The notes under the pieces are model-generated. The model was not told the DNA's origin. It searched no databases and saw only the letters and a list, made by a program, of their open reading frames with translations. Shown in pieces: positions 9,018 through 17,865 of a stretch of DNA of 64,000 nucleotides (the first letter of the stretch is position 1; every line of letters starts with the position of its first letter). The DNA is from Pseudidiomarina homiensis (GTDB lineage Bacteria; Pseudomonadota; Gammaproteobacteria; Enterobacterales; Alteromonadaceae). A program made the position numbers and the translations under genes. The stretch is from the NCBI RefSeq assembly GCF_003987225.1, contig NZ_PIPX01000001.1, positions 1,798,001 through 1,862,000 on the forward strand, read 5' to 3'.

Positions 9018-9800
9018 TTAAAGCTGACCTAAACGCGCCAGCATTTCGTCACTGGTTGAAATCGCACGGCTGTTAATTTCGTATGCACGTTGGGTCTGGA
9101 TCATGTTGACCATTTCTTCCACAACGTTCACATTCGATGCCTCGACATACCCCTGATACAAGGTACCTGCACCGTTATAACCTGGCAGCGCTTCAACCGG
9201 CGCCCCTGAAGATTGAGTTTCGACGTAAAGGTTGCCGCCGCGAGCTTCCAACCCAGCGTCATTCATAAACGTACTCAACGTCACTTGCCCAACTTGATTA
9301 CCCAGCGGGCTGCCAGGTTGGGTCACGGTTACAATACCGTCTTGGCCGATAGTGACGCTCAGCGCATTGGCAGGCAGAAAAATCGCTGGCTCTAAAGGTA
9401 ATCCGTTGGCGGTCACCATTTGTCCATCTTCGTTGATCTGAAAGCTGCCATCGCGTGTGTACGCGCGCGAGCCATCAGGCATCAATACTTGAAAGTAACC
9501 TTTACCGTTAATCGCGAGGTCGCGAGAGTTACCGGTGTTATTCAGTGCGCCCTGCGTATGCAAACGCTCGGTGGCGACTGTGCGCACCCCAGAACCTACT
9601 TGTAAGCCTGAAGGTAATGAATCTTGCGCGTTATTCATTGCGCCTGGTTGGCGCATGTTTTGATACAGCAAGTCTTCAAAAACTGCGCGCGAGCGCTTAA
9701 AACCTGACGTGTTAACGTTCGATAAGTTGTTGGTAATCACATCAAGCTGTTGTTGCTGGGCAGTTAACCCGGTTTTCGCGATCCATAGTGACTTAATCAT
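9018..9800 (-). CDS. flgG: Flagellar distal rod protein FlgG
   Basis: 260 residues, the standard length. FlgG builds the distal rod. The N-terminal helix '[20 protein letters not shown]' is followed by the rod signature '[16 protein letters not shown]' at about residues 24-39. The C-terminus '[20 protein letters not shown]' is the shared rod/hook C-terminal motif. It is 10 nt after flgH start on the minus strand and 12 nt downstream of flgF, in the usual F-G-H order. Confidence 0.97.
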   Translation of the reverse strand: MIKSLWIAKTGLTAQQQQLDVITNNLSNVNTSGFKRSRAVFEDLLYQNMRQPGAMNNAQDSLPSGLQVGSGVRTVATERLHTQGALNNTGNSRDLAINGKGYFQVLMPDGSRAYTRDGSFQINEDGQMVTANGLPLEPAIFLPANALSVTIGQDGIVTVTQPGSPLGNQVGQVTLSTFMNDAGLEARGGNLYVETQSSGAPVEALPGYNGAGTLYQGYVEASNVNVVEEMVNMIQTQRAYEINSRAISTSDEMLARLGQL

Positions 9801-9812
9801 GGGTAACCCCCT

Positions 9813-10556
9813 TTAACCTTTCACCGAGAGCAAGCTGTTGGCCTGCTGAGCAGATTCATCTGCGGTTTTGATAACGTTCATATTGAGTTCGTAACGTCGC
9901 TGGGTATCAATCATCGCCACCATGGCTTCAACCGCATTGACGTTGCTACTTTCCAAGGCGCCCGAACGTAAACTGCCGTTTTCATCGCGCGCCAAAGGAG
10001 CACCGCTAAGCGACTGGAACCAGCCGTCCTCACGACGTTCAAGTTGATTGGGTTGATCGACCCGTACTAATTTCATGCGATCAAAAGGGACCAGTTCATT
10101 CGGATCGCCACCAAGCCCAATACCGCTTATGGTGCCATCGTCGCCAATCGATAACTGCGTGCCCATCGGAATCATGATAGGCCCACCATCGCCCAGCACC
10201 GGCATGCCGTTGACGCTTAACTGGCCATTGGCATCAACTTGCAAGTCACCACGCTTGGTGTAAGCCTCGCCAGCTGGTGTTTGTACCGCCAGCCAATTGT
10301 TTTCCGCCAAAGCGACGTCAAGCTCGCGCTCGGTCGTTTGCAGTGCGCCTTGCTGGTTGTTGAATAGCCCCGTTGCGGCAACCGATGCCACGCGCGTATC
10401 ATGCACACCGACGCCGTTTACCGGGACAGCTCGCGCAGCAGCAAGCTGCGCGCGAAAGCCTGTGGTCGAAACGTTGCTTAAATTGTGCGTGACCACCGTC
10501 TGCTCATCGAGCGTTTGGCGCGCACCATTCATTGCGGTATAGATCATTGCGTCCAT
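9813..10556 (-). CDS. flgF: Flagellar proximal rod protein FlgF
   Basis: 247 residues. FlgF is the proximal rod subunit closest to FlgG. The start 'MDAMIYTAMNGARQTLDEQT' is FlgF-like, followed by 'HNLSNVSTTGFRAQLAAARA', the family variant of the rod motif. The C-terminal segment 'ESSNVNAVEAMVAMIDTQRR' matches the rod consensus. Spacing to flgE (18 nt) and flgG (12 nt) supports a single transcript. Confidence 0.96.
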   Translation of the reverse strand: MDAMIYTAMNGARQTLDEQTVVTHNLSNVSTTGFRAQLAAARAVPVNGVGVHDTRVASVAATGLFNNQQGALQTTERELDVALAENNWLAVQTPAGEAYTKRGDLQVDANGQLSVNGMPVLGDGGPIMIPMGTQLSIGDDGTISGIGLGGDPNELVPFDRMKLVRVDQPNQLERREDGWFQSLSGAPLARDENGSLRSGALESSNVNAVEAMVAMIDTQRRYELNMNVIKTADESAQQANSLLSVKG

Positions 10557-10574
10557 CGGTTTACCCCTTCAGTC

Positions 10575-11753
10575 TTACTTCAACTGCATGGTTGTCTGTA
10601 AGGCTTCGTCCTGCGCTTTGATGCTTTGCGCGTTCGCTTGATAGTTACGCTGCGCAATGATCATGGCGACTAGCTCTTGCGTTAAGTCGACGTTTGACGC
10701 CTCTACTGCACCAGACATCAACGAACCAAACTGACCTTCACCAGGAACTGAAAGAATCGGGATACCCGAGCTTTTTGTTTCAATCCAAGCATTACCACCA
10801 ACTGACTTTAAGCCTTCAAGACTTTGGAAGTTTGCTAAAGCTACGGTTCCTAAAGTCACCTGTTGTTCGTTTGAATAGGTGCCGATAATGCCGCCATTTT
10901 CATCGACGGCAACTTGCATCAAGGTGCCTGAGACATAACCGTCTTGAGCGATTTCTGTTTGTTCAAATTGATTGGCAAATTGGGTGGTGCCATCAAGTTC
11001 AAAATCAACCGACATATTCGCCGCACCGGCGCCCGGCGCAAAAGTAAAGGCATCCATGTTCGTTTGGTTGACGAGCAAGCCATTGGTATCGAAGTCAATT
11101 TGTCCCACTTCAGGAGCCAGCTCACCGCCACGTGAAATGCGGACTTCCCACTGGTTATCACCAATTTTGGTAAAGTACATCATGCTCGGATGCGCATTAC
11201 CCAGGGAGTCGTACATAGTGATTGAGTTGGCATACGAGTAGGTGTCCGAATCGTTGATATCAAACGTGCCGGCAGGCAAAACAGGGCTTCCTGCATCGAG
11301 GTTGAAGACACCCGATACGTTGGCAGTTTGGTTCGCCTCAAGTCCAGCAGAAGGAATTTGCAGAACTTCAGGTTGACCACCGAAGCCCTCACCGCGTGGG
11401 TAACCCGTTAATCGTGCGCCGTCTGCGTTGACAATGTAGCCGTTTTTATCAATGGTGAACTGACCATTACGAGAGAACTGGATTTGGTCTTGCTGATCCA
11501 TGCGGAAAAAGCCTTTACCGGCAATCGCTAAGTCCATGTTACGTGACGTCGCTTCGATGTTGCCATCACTAAAGTCTTGGAAAATACCAGCTACTCGAGT
11601 ACCCAAACCCACCTGCGCACTGGCGTATACGTCAGCAAATTGTGCGCGGGCTGATTTGAAACCAACCACTTGTGAGTTCGCAATGTTATTACTAACGACA
11701 TCAAGATTCGTTGCCGCTGCGCGTAAACCTGAAAGTGCTTGTGAAAAACCCAT
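10575..11753 (-). CDS. flgE: Flagellar hook protein FlgE
   Basis: 392 residues. FlgE polymerises into the hook. N-terminal 'MGFSQALSGLRAAATNLDVV' and 'NNIANSQVVGFKSARAQFAD' (about residues 22-41) are hook-type; the middle has beta-rich variable sequence; the C-terminus shows 'EASNVDLTQELVAMIIAQRN' then 'YQANAQSIKAQDEALQTTMQ'. It follows flgD by 11 nt. The size is close to that of enterobacterial FlgE (about 400). Confidence 0.97.
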   Translation of the reverse strand: MGFSQALSGLRAAATNLDVVSNNIANSQVVGFKSARAQFADVYASAQVGLGTRVAGIFQDFSDGNIEATSRNMDLAIAGKGFFRMDQQDQIQFSRNGQFTIDKNGYIVNADGARLTGYPRGEGFGGQPEVLQIPSAGLEANQTANVSGVFNLDAGSPVLPAGTFDINDSDTYSYANSITMYDSLGNAHPSMMYFTKIGDNQWEVRISRGGELAPEVGQIDFDTNGLLVNQTNMDAFTFAPGAGAANMSVDFELDGTTQFANQFEQTEIAQDGYVSGTLMQVAVDENGGIIGTYSNEQQVTLGTVALANFQSLEGLKSVGGNAWIETKSSGIPILSVPGEGQFGSLMSGAVEASNVDLTQELVAMIIAQRNYQANAQSIKAQDEALQTTMQLK

Positions 11754-11764
11754 AATCGAGCTCC

Positions 11765-12442
11765 TTAAATGATTTGCCGTACGTCTTGTAAACGCACAGG
11801 TTCAAAAATTCCGCCTAAGTCCAAACGAACGCCATCTTCGGCGCTGTTACTTACCGCAATGACCTGAGCGTAATTAAATGTTTCTGAAGTGACAGCTTGC
11901 TCGCCATTGTTGGCTTCAATCGCAAAACGGTATGCACCTGCGGGCGCAGTATTGCCATCATTCATCTGACCATCCCAAGTAAACGTCTGGGTGCCTGACC
12001 CAACGCTGCCGAGATCCATCTGTCGAACTAACATTCCGCTTTCATTGAAAATATTGACCTTTACGCTTTCAGCTGGGCTGTTGAGCTCGAAGCCGAACGG
12101 CGTAATGTCATTGGCTTCCGCGCCAACCATGATGCGCTGCCCTGGGACCAACACTGCTCGACCAATCATGGCCGAGGCTTGCATCGCTTGGCCGGCTTCA
12201 ATCTGGCCATTGATGTTTTGCATCGTCGTGTTCAATGACTCGATCCCGCTCACCGTGTTGATTTGCGCTAACTGCGAAGTCATTTCGTTATTTTCCATTG
12301 GGTTCAATGGATCTTGATTGCGCAATTGCGTGACCAACAAGGTCATAAAGTTGTTCCGCATGCTCTCGCTATCGGATGCAATTTGCTCAGATTTCGGTGC
12401 TTGGTTGATTTGATTCAGCACATTACTGTCGATGGTATTCAT
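11765..12442 (-). CDS. flgD: Flagellar hook assembly scaffold FlgD
   Basis: FlgD is the hook cap, discarded once the hook is finished. The start is set at the ATG at 12442, 4 nt from AGGAGG; a GTG directly upstream (12445) leaves only 1 nt spacing. That gives 225 residues. The conserved N-terminal segment 'NNFMTLLVTQLRNQDPLNPM' lies near residues 30-49, followed by 'ENNEMTSQLAQINTVSGIE'. The remainder contains a FlgD Ig-like domain with 'FTWDGQMNDGNTAPAGAYRF'. Confidence 0.95.
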   Translation of the reverse strand: MNTIDSNVLNQINQAPKSEQIASDSESMRNNFMTLLVTQLRNQDPLNPMENNEMTSQLAQINTVSGIESLNTTMQNINGQIEAGQAMQASAMIGRAVLVPGQRIMVGAEANDITPFGFELNSPAESVKVNIFNESGMLVRQMDLGSVGSGTQTFTWDGQMNDGNTAPAGAYRFAIEANNGEQAVTSETFNYAQVIAVSNSAEDGVRLDLGGIFEPVRLQDVRQII

Positions 12443-12450
12443 CACGCCTC

Positions 12451-12846
12451 CTAGCCTTTACCGATGGTGAGTGTACGCATCAGCAAATCTTTATTGGTGT
12501 TCATTACCTCAACGTTTGCTTGATAAGAACGGCTGGCAGAAATCATATTCACCATTTCAGCAACCGGATCGACATTTGGCATCGCCACGTAACCTTCGTC
12601 ATTCGCAAGCGGATGCCCAGGCTTGTACTCCATACGAGGAGGGGCTTCTGAAGCTACGACCTCTTTTACCGCTACGCCACCACTGGCTAACTGTTGCTCA
12701 AAAATCACTTGCTTCGCTTTGTACGGTTCACCATTTGGCCCAGCGACACTATTCGCATTCGCTAAATTGCTCGCGGCCACATTCATCCGCTTGGATTGCG
12801 CAGACAGTGCTGAGCCAGAAATATCTAAAATAGAGAAATCAGCCAT
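12451..12846 (-). CDS. flgC: Flagellar proximal rod protein FlgC
   Basis: 131 residues. FlgC is a proximal rod component. The N-terminal region includes '[20 protein letters not shown]' and the rod motif '[20 protein letters not shown]'. The C-terminus '[20 protein letters not shown]' then '[17 protein letters not shown]' is diagnostic of FlgC. It lies 10 nt downstream of flgB and 8 nt before flgD. Confidence 0.97.
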   Translation of the reverse strand: MADFSILDISGSALSAQSKRMNVAASNLANANSVAGPNGEPYKAKQVIFEQQLASGGVAVKEVVASEAPPRMEYKPGHPLANDEGYVAMPNVDPVAEMVNMISASRSYQANVEVMNTNKDLLMRTLTIGKG

Positions 12847-12856
12847 TTGCTAGCTC

Positions 12857-13264
12857 CTATTGCTCAGGTTGCATGGCCTTGCGCAGGCCGCTGATTTTGT
12901 CATCCATAAACTGAATGTCCGCTTGATAACGCAGTGAATTTTCAAGAAACGCTGCGCGCTCCTTGTCCATATCAACGGTGTTGCCATCAAGGCGATTCTG
13001 CGCTGGATTACGATACATAAGATCTACATCGGGGGTGTTCGAGACGCCTACTGACATATGCCCCGCATGGGTTTTAGCCACACTAACGGGGCCGCTTTGC
13101 TGAGCTGTTGCGCGTTGCAATTCAGCTTTAAAATCAAAGTCGCGGGCTTTATAGTTGGGCGTGTCCGCATTCGCAATATTGTCGGCCAACACATGTTGCC
13201 GCTGTTCACGTAACGCCAAAGCTTGTTGTTGAAATTGTAGTGCGTTCGATAACTTGTCAATCAT
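12857..13264 (-). CDS. flgB: Flagellar proximal rod protein FlgB
   Basis: FlgB is the innermost proximal rod subunit. The ATG at 13264 is chosen since GGAGG lies 9 nt upstream and the product begins 'MIDKLSNALQFQQQALALRE', as in the family; an upstream in-frame start would add 19 unrelated residues. It is 135 residues long. The motif 'LADNIANADTPNYKARDFDF' is at about residues 27-46. It is the first gene of the flgBCDEFGHIJKL run and diverges from flgA across about 150 bp. No convincing sigma-54 (GG-N10-GC) promoter was found there. Confidence 0.96.
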   Translation of the reverse strand: MIDKLSNALQFQQQALALREQRQHVLADNIANADTPNYKARDFDFKAELQRATAQQSGPVSVAKTHAGHMSVGVSNTPDVDLMYRNPAQNRLDGNTVDMDKERAAFLENSLRYQADIQFMDDKISGLRKAMQPEQ

Positions 13265-13414
13265 GACTAAACCCTCCATTACACGATGCAGAGTACAGCG
13301 CTCAATTGGAAGACAAAGCAAAGAAAAGGGGATTTTTTAAGTCCTATTTCGAACGTTTTAAAAACTCACCCCTGCTTATACTTTGTGCAGTTCTTATGCT
13401 GAATAGGTTTTGAT

Positions 13415-14131
13415 ATGCGTTTTCGCAGGCTGGCCTCGCTGTGGGTCTTGCTAATAATAAGTGCGCCAGCAATGGCTGAAGAGCCTTCGCGGCAGCAGCC
13501 GTCGTGGCAAAAAAGCGTAACGAGCTTTTTGCAACGCCATGCTGACCCTGCGTACCAAAACATTGACGTTAGCATCCGCAACGCGGATGCCGCTGCGCTT
13601 TATTTCAATGCTTGCAGCCAACCATTACTCAACTTTACCCATCGTCCCGATAAGGTATTGGGTCGCGTCGTTCTCAAGGTGAGCTGTGAAGCTGCAGCAC
13701 AACGACCGCTTTTTCTCCAAGTCGACGTTTCAGCGAGTGCGAGCTACTGGGTGACAGCGCGCGCCATTGCGGCGGAGCAAAAGTTAACGGCGGCGGACAT
13801 CAACATGGTAACGGGTGATCTGCGTAAGCTACCGCAAGATGTGTTGCTTGCCGAACACGTGTCATTACAGAGCCTTACGTCGAACTGGTCACTACGCCGC
13901 TCGATCAATGCAGGAGCAGCACTTACCGAGTCGCTCCTGAACCAAACAAACGTGATAAACTACGGCGACATGATTACCGTGCGCTATGCTGGACAAGGGT
14001 TCCACGTGGAACAGCAAGCAAAAGCTTTAAACCAAGGTGCCATCGGCGATATCATTCGGGTGCAATTGCAAAATCGTAAAACGCTGAACGTTAAAATCGT
14101 CGGTGAGAACAAGGCTGAAGTTGCAAAATAA
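13415..14131 (+). CDS. flgA: Flagellar P-ring assembly chaperone FlgA
   Basis: 238 residues with a signal peptide (about 1-22, cleavage after 'SAPAMA'). FlgA is a periplasmic chaperone for FlgI polymerisation. The C-terminal SAF-like domain is evident: 'VTARAIAAEQKLTAADINMV', 'RRSINAGAALTESLLNQTNV', then 'GDMITVRYAGQGFHVEQQAK' and 'ALNQGAIGDIIRVQLQNRKT'. It diverges from flgB and is separated from flgM by 81 bp carrying a sigma-28 promoter. Confidence 0.95.
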   Translation: MRFRRLASLWVLLIISAPAMAEEPSRQQPSWQKSVTSFLQRHADPAYQNIDVSIRNADAAALYFNACSQPLLNFTHRPDKVLGRVVLKVSCEAAAQRPLFLQVDVSASASYWVTARAIAAEQKLTAADINMVTGDLRKLPQDVLLAEHVSLQSLTSNWSLRRSINAGAALTESLLNQTNVINYGDMITVRYAGQGFHVEQQAKALNQGAIGDIIRVQLQNRKTLNVKIVGENKAEVAK

Positions 14132-14147
14132 TTTTTCGCTTCTACCC

Positions 14148-14174
14148 TAAAGAAATGTGCTGAGCCGCCGATAG
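14148..14174 (+). promoter_or_regulatory. Sigma-28 (FliA) promoter of flgMN
   Basis: TAAAGAAA at 14148-14155 and GCCGATAG at 14167-14174 are separated by 11 nt. Compared with TAAAGTTT-N11-GCCGATAA, 13 of 16 bases agree and the core TAAA-N15-GCCGATA is perfect. It lies in the flgA-flgM spacer, 38 nt before the flgM start. It fits the known feedback in which FliA drives synthesis of its own anti-sigma factor FlgM. Confidence 0.88.
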
Positions 14175-14212
14175 TTAAGGGTAGACAGCGATTCCAAAAG
14201 AGGTGATTTCTC

Positions 14213-14494
14213 GTGAAAATCAATGGATTTCAACCACCTAACAATTTAAATCAAGTTGACTCGCAACGTTCATCTGAACAAGCGAAGAAAGCAACTGATT
14301 CCTCAGCGGCACAACAACAAGCTGCTGAAGTCGTCACGCACTTTAGCACGACGGCTCAAGATAGCAGCATGGACATTGATCAAGCTCGTGTGGATGAGCT
14401 CCGTCAAGCTATCCGTGACGGTCAGCTCACGATGCGGACAGACCAAATCGCCGATGCGTTATTGCAGGAACTCACCGAGAGTGGCCAGTCCTAA
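14213..14494 (+). CDS. flgM: Anti-sigma-28 factor FlgM
   Basis: 93 residues starting at GTG 14213, with AGAGGTGA upstream. FlgM binds and inhibits sigma-28 until it is exported through the completed hook-basal body. The N-terminal half is low-complexity and polar, as expected for this partly unfolded protein. The C-terminal sigma-binding part is visible: 'MDIDQARVDELRQAIRDGQL' followed by 'TMRTDQIADALLQEL'. It shares one base with flgN. Confidence 0.93.
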   Translation: MKINGFQPPNNLNQVDSQRSSEQAKKATDSSAAQQQAAEVVTHFSTTAQDSSMDIDQARVDELRQAIRDGQLTMRTDQIADALLQELTESGQS

Positions 14495-14949
14495 TGTCGC
14501 TAAGCTCTGTCGTACAGCAGCAACATCAGTTACTTGAAAAGCTCAAGCAGCTCCTCGAACACGAGCAACAGCTGTTGAGTCAAGGCTCGATTGACGGTGA
14601 AGCGCTTACCCAAGTTGCGGCAGATAAAACACCATTGTACGAGCAACTTGAGCGTTTGGAACACCAACGCGACGAGTTTGCTCAACAAGCTGGGTTTAGT
14701 AATTCACCACGTGATATGCAAGCTTTTGCGGTACAAGAAAATACCGTAAACGACTGGAATGCAATGCGTTTAGTTGCCCAGCGTGTTGCACAACTCAACC
14801 GCCTCAATGGCGAGCTTATCGATCACCGCCTGCGCCACAATCAACAAATGCTCAATTTGTTGCGCGAGAGTTCAGCCGAACACGCCCCTACGTATTCCTC
14901 ATCGGGTAGTCAATCCGCAAAAGTCCAACGCCTTAGTTCAAAAGCCTAA
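14494..14949 (+). CDS. flgN: Flagellar export chaperone FlgN
   Basis: 151 residues, predicted all-helical and rich in Q, L and E, as in the FlgN family. FlgN chaperones FlgK and FlgL to the export gate. Motif support is modest ('LEHEQQLLSQGSIDGEAL' resembles the family's N-terminal hairpin); the position directly after flgM, overlapping by one base, makes the call secure. It is the last flagellar gene on this side. Confidence 0.9.
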   Translation: MSLSSVVQQQHQLLEKLKQLLEHEQQLLSQGSIDGEALTQVAADKTPLYEQLERLEHQRDEFAQQAGFSNSPRDMQAFAVQENTVNDWNAMRLVAQRVAQLNRLNGELIDHRLRHNQQMLNLLRESSAEHAPTYSSSGSQSAKVQRLSSKA

Positions 14950-15009
14950 TTTTCAGGTACACTAGACCCCTAGTTCGTTCCGACATCACCCCACAACGAG
15001 AGCAACAAC

Positions 15010-16152
15010 ATGGGTCTAATTGTTAAACTAGTGCTTGGTATAGTTTTTGGTATTGTGATTGGCTTGTACATGCCGGAGTGGTTCACCCAACTGCTGTTAA
15101 CCTTCAAGAGCTTGTTTGGTGAGCTGTTATTCTTCACGATTCCATTACTCATTCTATTCTTCATCACCAGCGGTATCGCTGGATTACCGCAAAACTCTGG
15201 AAAACTTCTCGGCCGTACACTTATTATCGCGTACTTATCCACAATCCTTGCGGGCATTGCAGCCTATTGGCTAGCGCGGTTCATAGTTCCGATGCTCACG
15301 GCGGCAGGCACCCGAACAGAAACGAGCACTCAAGCTCTAGAGCCTTTTATCACCGTTGATTTGCCTCCGGTGTTCGGCATCATGACTGCATTAGCTCTGG
15401 CATTTATTTTTGGCTTAGGCATCGCGGCAACGCGAGCGGAGCTTCTCAAGCAGTTCTCTGATCAAGGCCGAGACATCATCGAGAGACTCTTAGCTAAAGT
15501 GATTATTCCACTGTTGCCATTCTACATCGCCGGTGTGTTTGCCGGTATGGCACATGCTGGAACTGTCTTTCAAACCTTGCAGACCTTTGGCATTGTGCTA
15601 CTGATGGCCGTCGCCTTGCACTGGGTTTACCTTACGACAATGTACATACTGGCAGGCCTGCGTCATGGACGCAGTCCATTGCACCTGTTAAAGAACATGT
15701 TGCCAGCCTATTTCACCGCGCTGGGCACCATGTCGAGCGCAGCGACAATTCCGGTAAGTTTGCGCTGTGCAAAAGCCAACAAAGTGAATGATGACGTTGC
15801 TAATTTCGTTGTGCCTTTGTGCGCAACGACCCACTTAGCCGGCTCAACGATTACCATTGTAAGCTGCACCTTAGCCGTCATGTTCTTACATGATGCCCTC
15901 GCTATACCTTCGTTTTTTACGATATTGCCGTTCATCTTTATGCTCGGGGTGGTGATGTTGGCGGCGCCTGGCGTGCCCGGCGGCGCAGTGATGTCGGCAG
16001 TCGGTTTACTCGGTTCTATGCTAGGCTTTGGCGAAACAGCGATTGCCTTGATGATTGCCCTGTATATGGCGCAAGATAGTTTCGGCACGGCCTGTAATGT
16101 CACCGGAGATGGAGCGATTGCGCTACTTGTAGATGAGCCAACTAAAAACTAG
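15010..16152 (+). CDS. Dicarboxylate/amino acid:cation symporter (DAACS family)
   Basis: 380 residues, about eight to nine hydrophobic segments. The family couples uptake of acidic or neutral amino acids, or dicarboxylates, to Na+ or H+. The re-entrant hairpin serine motif is seen as 'GTMSSAATIPVSLRCAKAN' near residues 238-256, the second hairpin as 'APGVPGGAVMSAVGLLGSM' near residue 318, and the last helix carries 'NVTGDGA' (commonly NxxGD). The helix-7 motif NMDGT of glutamate carriers is replaced by 'HLAGS', resembling the SstT-like branch, so the substrate is uncertain. It overlaps the following gene by 20 nt. Confidence 0.9.
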   Translation: MGLIVKLVLGIVFGIVIGLYMPEWFTQLLLTFKSLFGELLFFTIPLLILFFITSGIAGLPQNSGKLLGRTLIIAYLSTILAGIAAYWLARFIVPMLTAAGTRTETSTQALEPFITVDLPPVFGIMTALALAFIFGLGIAATRAELLKQFSDQGRDIIERLLAKVIIPLLPFYIAGVFAGMAHAGTVFQTLQTFGIVLLMAVALHWVYLTTMYILAGLRHGRSPLHLLKNMLPAYFTALGTMSSAATIPVSLRCAKANKVNDDVANFVVPLCATTHLAGSTITIVSCTLAVMFLHDALAIPSFFTILPFIFMLGVVMLAAPGVPGGAVMSAVGLLGSMLGFGETAIALMIALYMAQDSFGTACNVTGDGAIALLVDEPTKN

Positions 16153-17818
16153 CTTAGCAAATTACGGTTTTGACTATTCCCGCTTCCGGTTCGGCACACG
16201 AACCGGTATAGCGGCCTGTTTGGCGTTACTGCTTGCTTGGGTGTTTGGGTTAGAGCATCCACAATGGGCCGCAATGACCGTTTGGGGGGTATCACAACCC
16301 ACCCGTGGTTTACTGTTCGAAAAAGCCGGCTATCGAAGCCTTGGCACACTCATTGGCACCAGCATTGGTATTGGTATCGTCATGGTTGCCGGAGATGCCG
16401 TTTTACTTAAAGGCATCGGCCTGACGTTGTGGGTGGTCCTTTGTGTCTACGGCGCCAACTTGCTGCACGGACTTATTTCTTACGGTGCAGTCTTAGCCGG
16501 CTACTCGGCATCGATGGTGGTGCTTCTCTCGCGCGCGCCGGACGCCCTACTTCCACTTGGCCTTGACCGTCTCTTCACGGTGTTGCTTGGCGTTTTAACG
16601 GCACTGATTGTCGGTTGGTTTTTTACCTACAAACGCGCCGAACAAACCCTCGTGAATAAAGTCCGGCGGCAAACTGCAGAGACTTTAAGAACACTAGCTC
16701 GCGCGTTTGATCAAGGCTCGATTGATAAAATCCCGCTACATGACCAAATTACCAACCTTGCGCACCTTGAAACGCAGCTTGCTGACCATGGTGCAGGTTC
16801 TCCCTCAGCGCATTTGTCGGCCAAGCTTCTGCGGCGATTGCTCAATGCACAGCTTGGTTTACTTGCGCAACTTGAAACCAGTTCGGTGCAACACCGCGAA
16901 AATTTGGCACAAGCCCTGCGTGATACTGCACAAGCCTTTATCGACAATGAAGTGCGACCAATTCGTAAAGGTTTGCAGACCACGCTAGAACTTATCCAAG
17001 GCAGTACGCTACAACTTGAGTTTCAAGAGTTCAGCGAGGCGATTGAAGATCGCATTCAGTTTCGTGAGAGTGGCTCGACTGCACGTTCACACCATCGTTT
17101 CTCTGTGTTGCTGCACCGCGATTGGCGGGGTGCACAACAAGCTGCGTTGCGCACGTTAGCGGTGATGCTGTTGATCAGTTTTGCATGGTTTTACACCGGT
17201 TGGATGCAACTCGCTTATTTATTACTCGGCGCCTCAGTCATGCTCACGTTGTTCTCCACCATGGAGAATCCAGCCAAGACCATGTACTACGTGTTCCTCG
17301 GTCAGGCCGCAGGTGCCGGCGTTGCATTAACGATCCAAGCTTTTATATGGCCCCACATTGACTCGCTGTTGGGCATGTTGGCGGTAGTGATGCCTGTCAT
17401 ACTCGTCGCCGGTTTGCCGTTGTCGCACAATCGCACTGCGCCCGGTGCCATGGACTTTAACTTAGTGTTTTTACTACTCATGCAACCTTCGTTGCACTAT
17501 CACTTTGAACCCTACACAGCTGTCGGTATAGCCATTGCTGTGGTTGCCGCACCTTTACTCGCCATGGCGAGTTTTAAGTTAGTTTTTCCGACCAATTTAC
17601 GCTCTCGTCAACGCCATTTACTGAAAGCTTTGGAGCGCGAGCTCGATGAACTCGAAGCTCGACGTCTTACGGCCCAGCAGCTAAAGCGCTATCGCGCACG
17701 CTTCTACCATCGCTTATTTAAACTCTACCAAATGGCCGACAAACTGGGTTTTAACGACAAACTCACGGCTGCTCGTTACTTGATCCGCGTCCAACAACAA
17801 CTGAATCAAATGCAATAA
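16133..17818 (+). CDS. FUSC family membrane protein (aromatic acid exporter-like)
   Basis: 561 residues with the duplicated FUSC architecture: a block of membrane helices (about 25-165), a cytoplasmic helical region (about 170-330) and a second membrane block (about 335-490), then a basic helical tail. 'HPQWAAMTVWGVSQPTRGLL' near residues 43-62 is the first-repeat motif. Related proteins (AaeB, YccS types) export aromatic carboxylates or are of unknown role. Its ATG lies inside the end of the symporter gene, so the two are probably co-expressed as an import/export pair. The gene ends at a minus-strand terminator. Confidence 0.82.
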   Translation: MSQLKTSLANYGFDYSRFRFGTRTGIAACLALLLAWVFGLEHPQWAAMTVWGVSQPTRGLLFEKAGYRSLGTLIGTSIGIGIVMVAGDAVLLKGIGLTLWVVLCVYGANLLHGLISYGAVLAGYSASMVVLLSRAPDALLPLGLDRLFTVLLGVLTALIVGWFFTYKRAEQTLVNKVRRQTAETLRTLARAFDQGSIDKIPLHDQITNLAHLETQLADHGAGSPSAHLSAKLLRRLLNAQLGLLAQLETSSVQHRENLAQALRDTAQAFIDNEVRPIRKGLQTTLELIQGSTLQLEFQEFSEAIEDRIQFRESGSTARSHHRFSVLLHRDWRGAQQAALRTLAVMLLISFAWFYTGWMQLAYLLLGASVMLTLFSTMENPAKTMYYVFLGQAAGAGVALTIQAFIWPHIDSLLGMLAVVMPVILVAGLPLSHNRTAPGAMDFNLVFLLLMQPSLHYHFEPYTAVGIAIAVVAAPLLAMASFKLVFPTNLRSRQRHLLKALERELDELEARRLTAQQLKRYRARFYHRLFKLYQMADKLGFNDKLTAARYLIRVQQQLNQMQ

Positions 17819-17842
17819 AAAAGCGCGCCCAAAGACGCGCTT
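17817..17842 (-). terminator. Intrinsic terminator of the OmpA-like lipoprotein gene
   Basis: On the minus strand a 7-bp stem AAGCGCG/CGCGCTT with an 8-nt loop is followed by a T run (the A run at 17817-17822 on the plus strand). It lies 24 bp past the stop of the minus-strand gene and abuts the stop of the convergent FUSC gene. Confidence 0.8.
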
Positions 17843-17865
17843 CCACTTTGCTCTCCAATCCTTTG

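Noticed and set aside
13265-13414. Sigma-54 promoter between flgB and flgA
   Set aside because: No GG-N10-GC pair with a TTGC-like -12 could be found on either strand.
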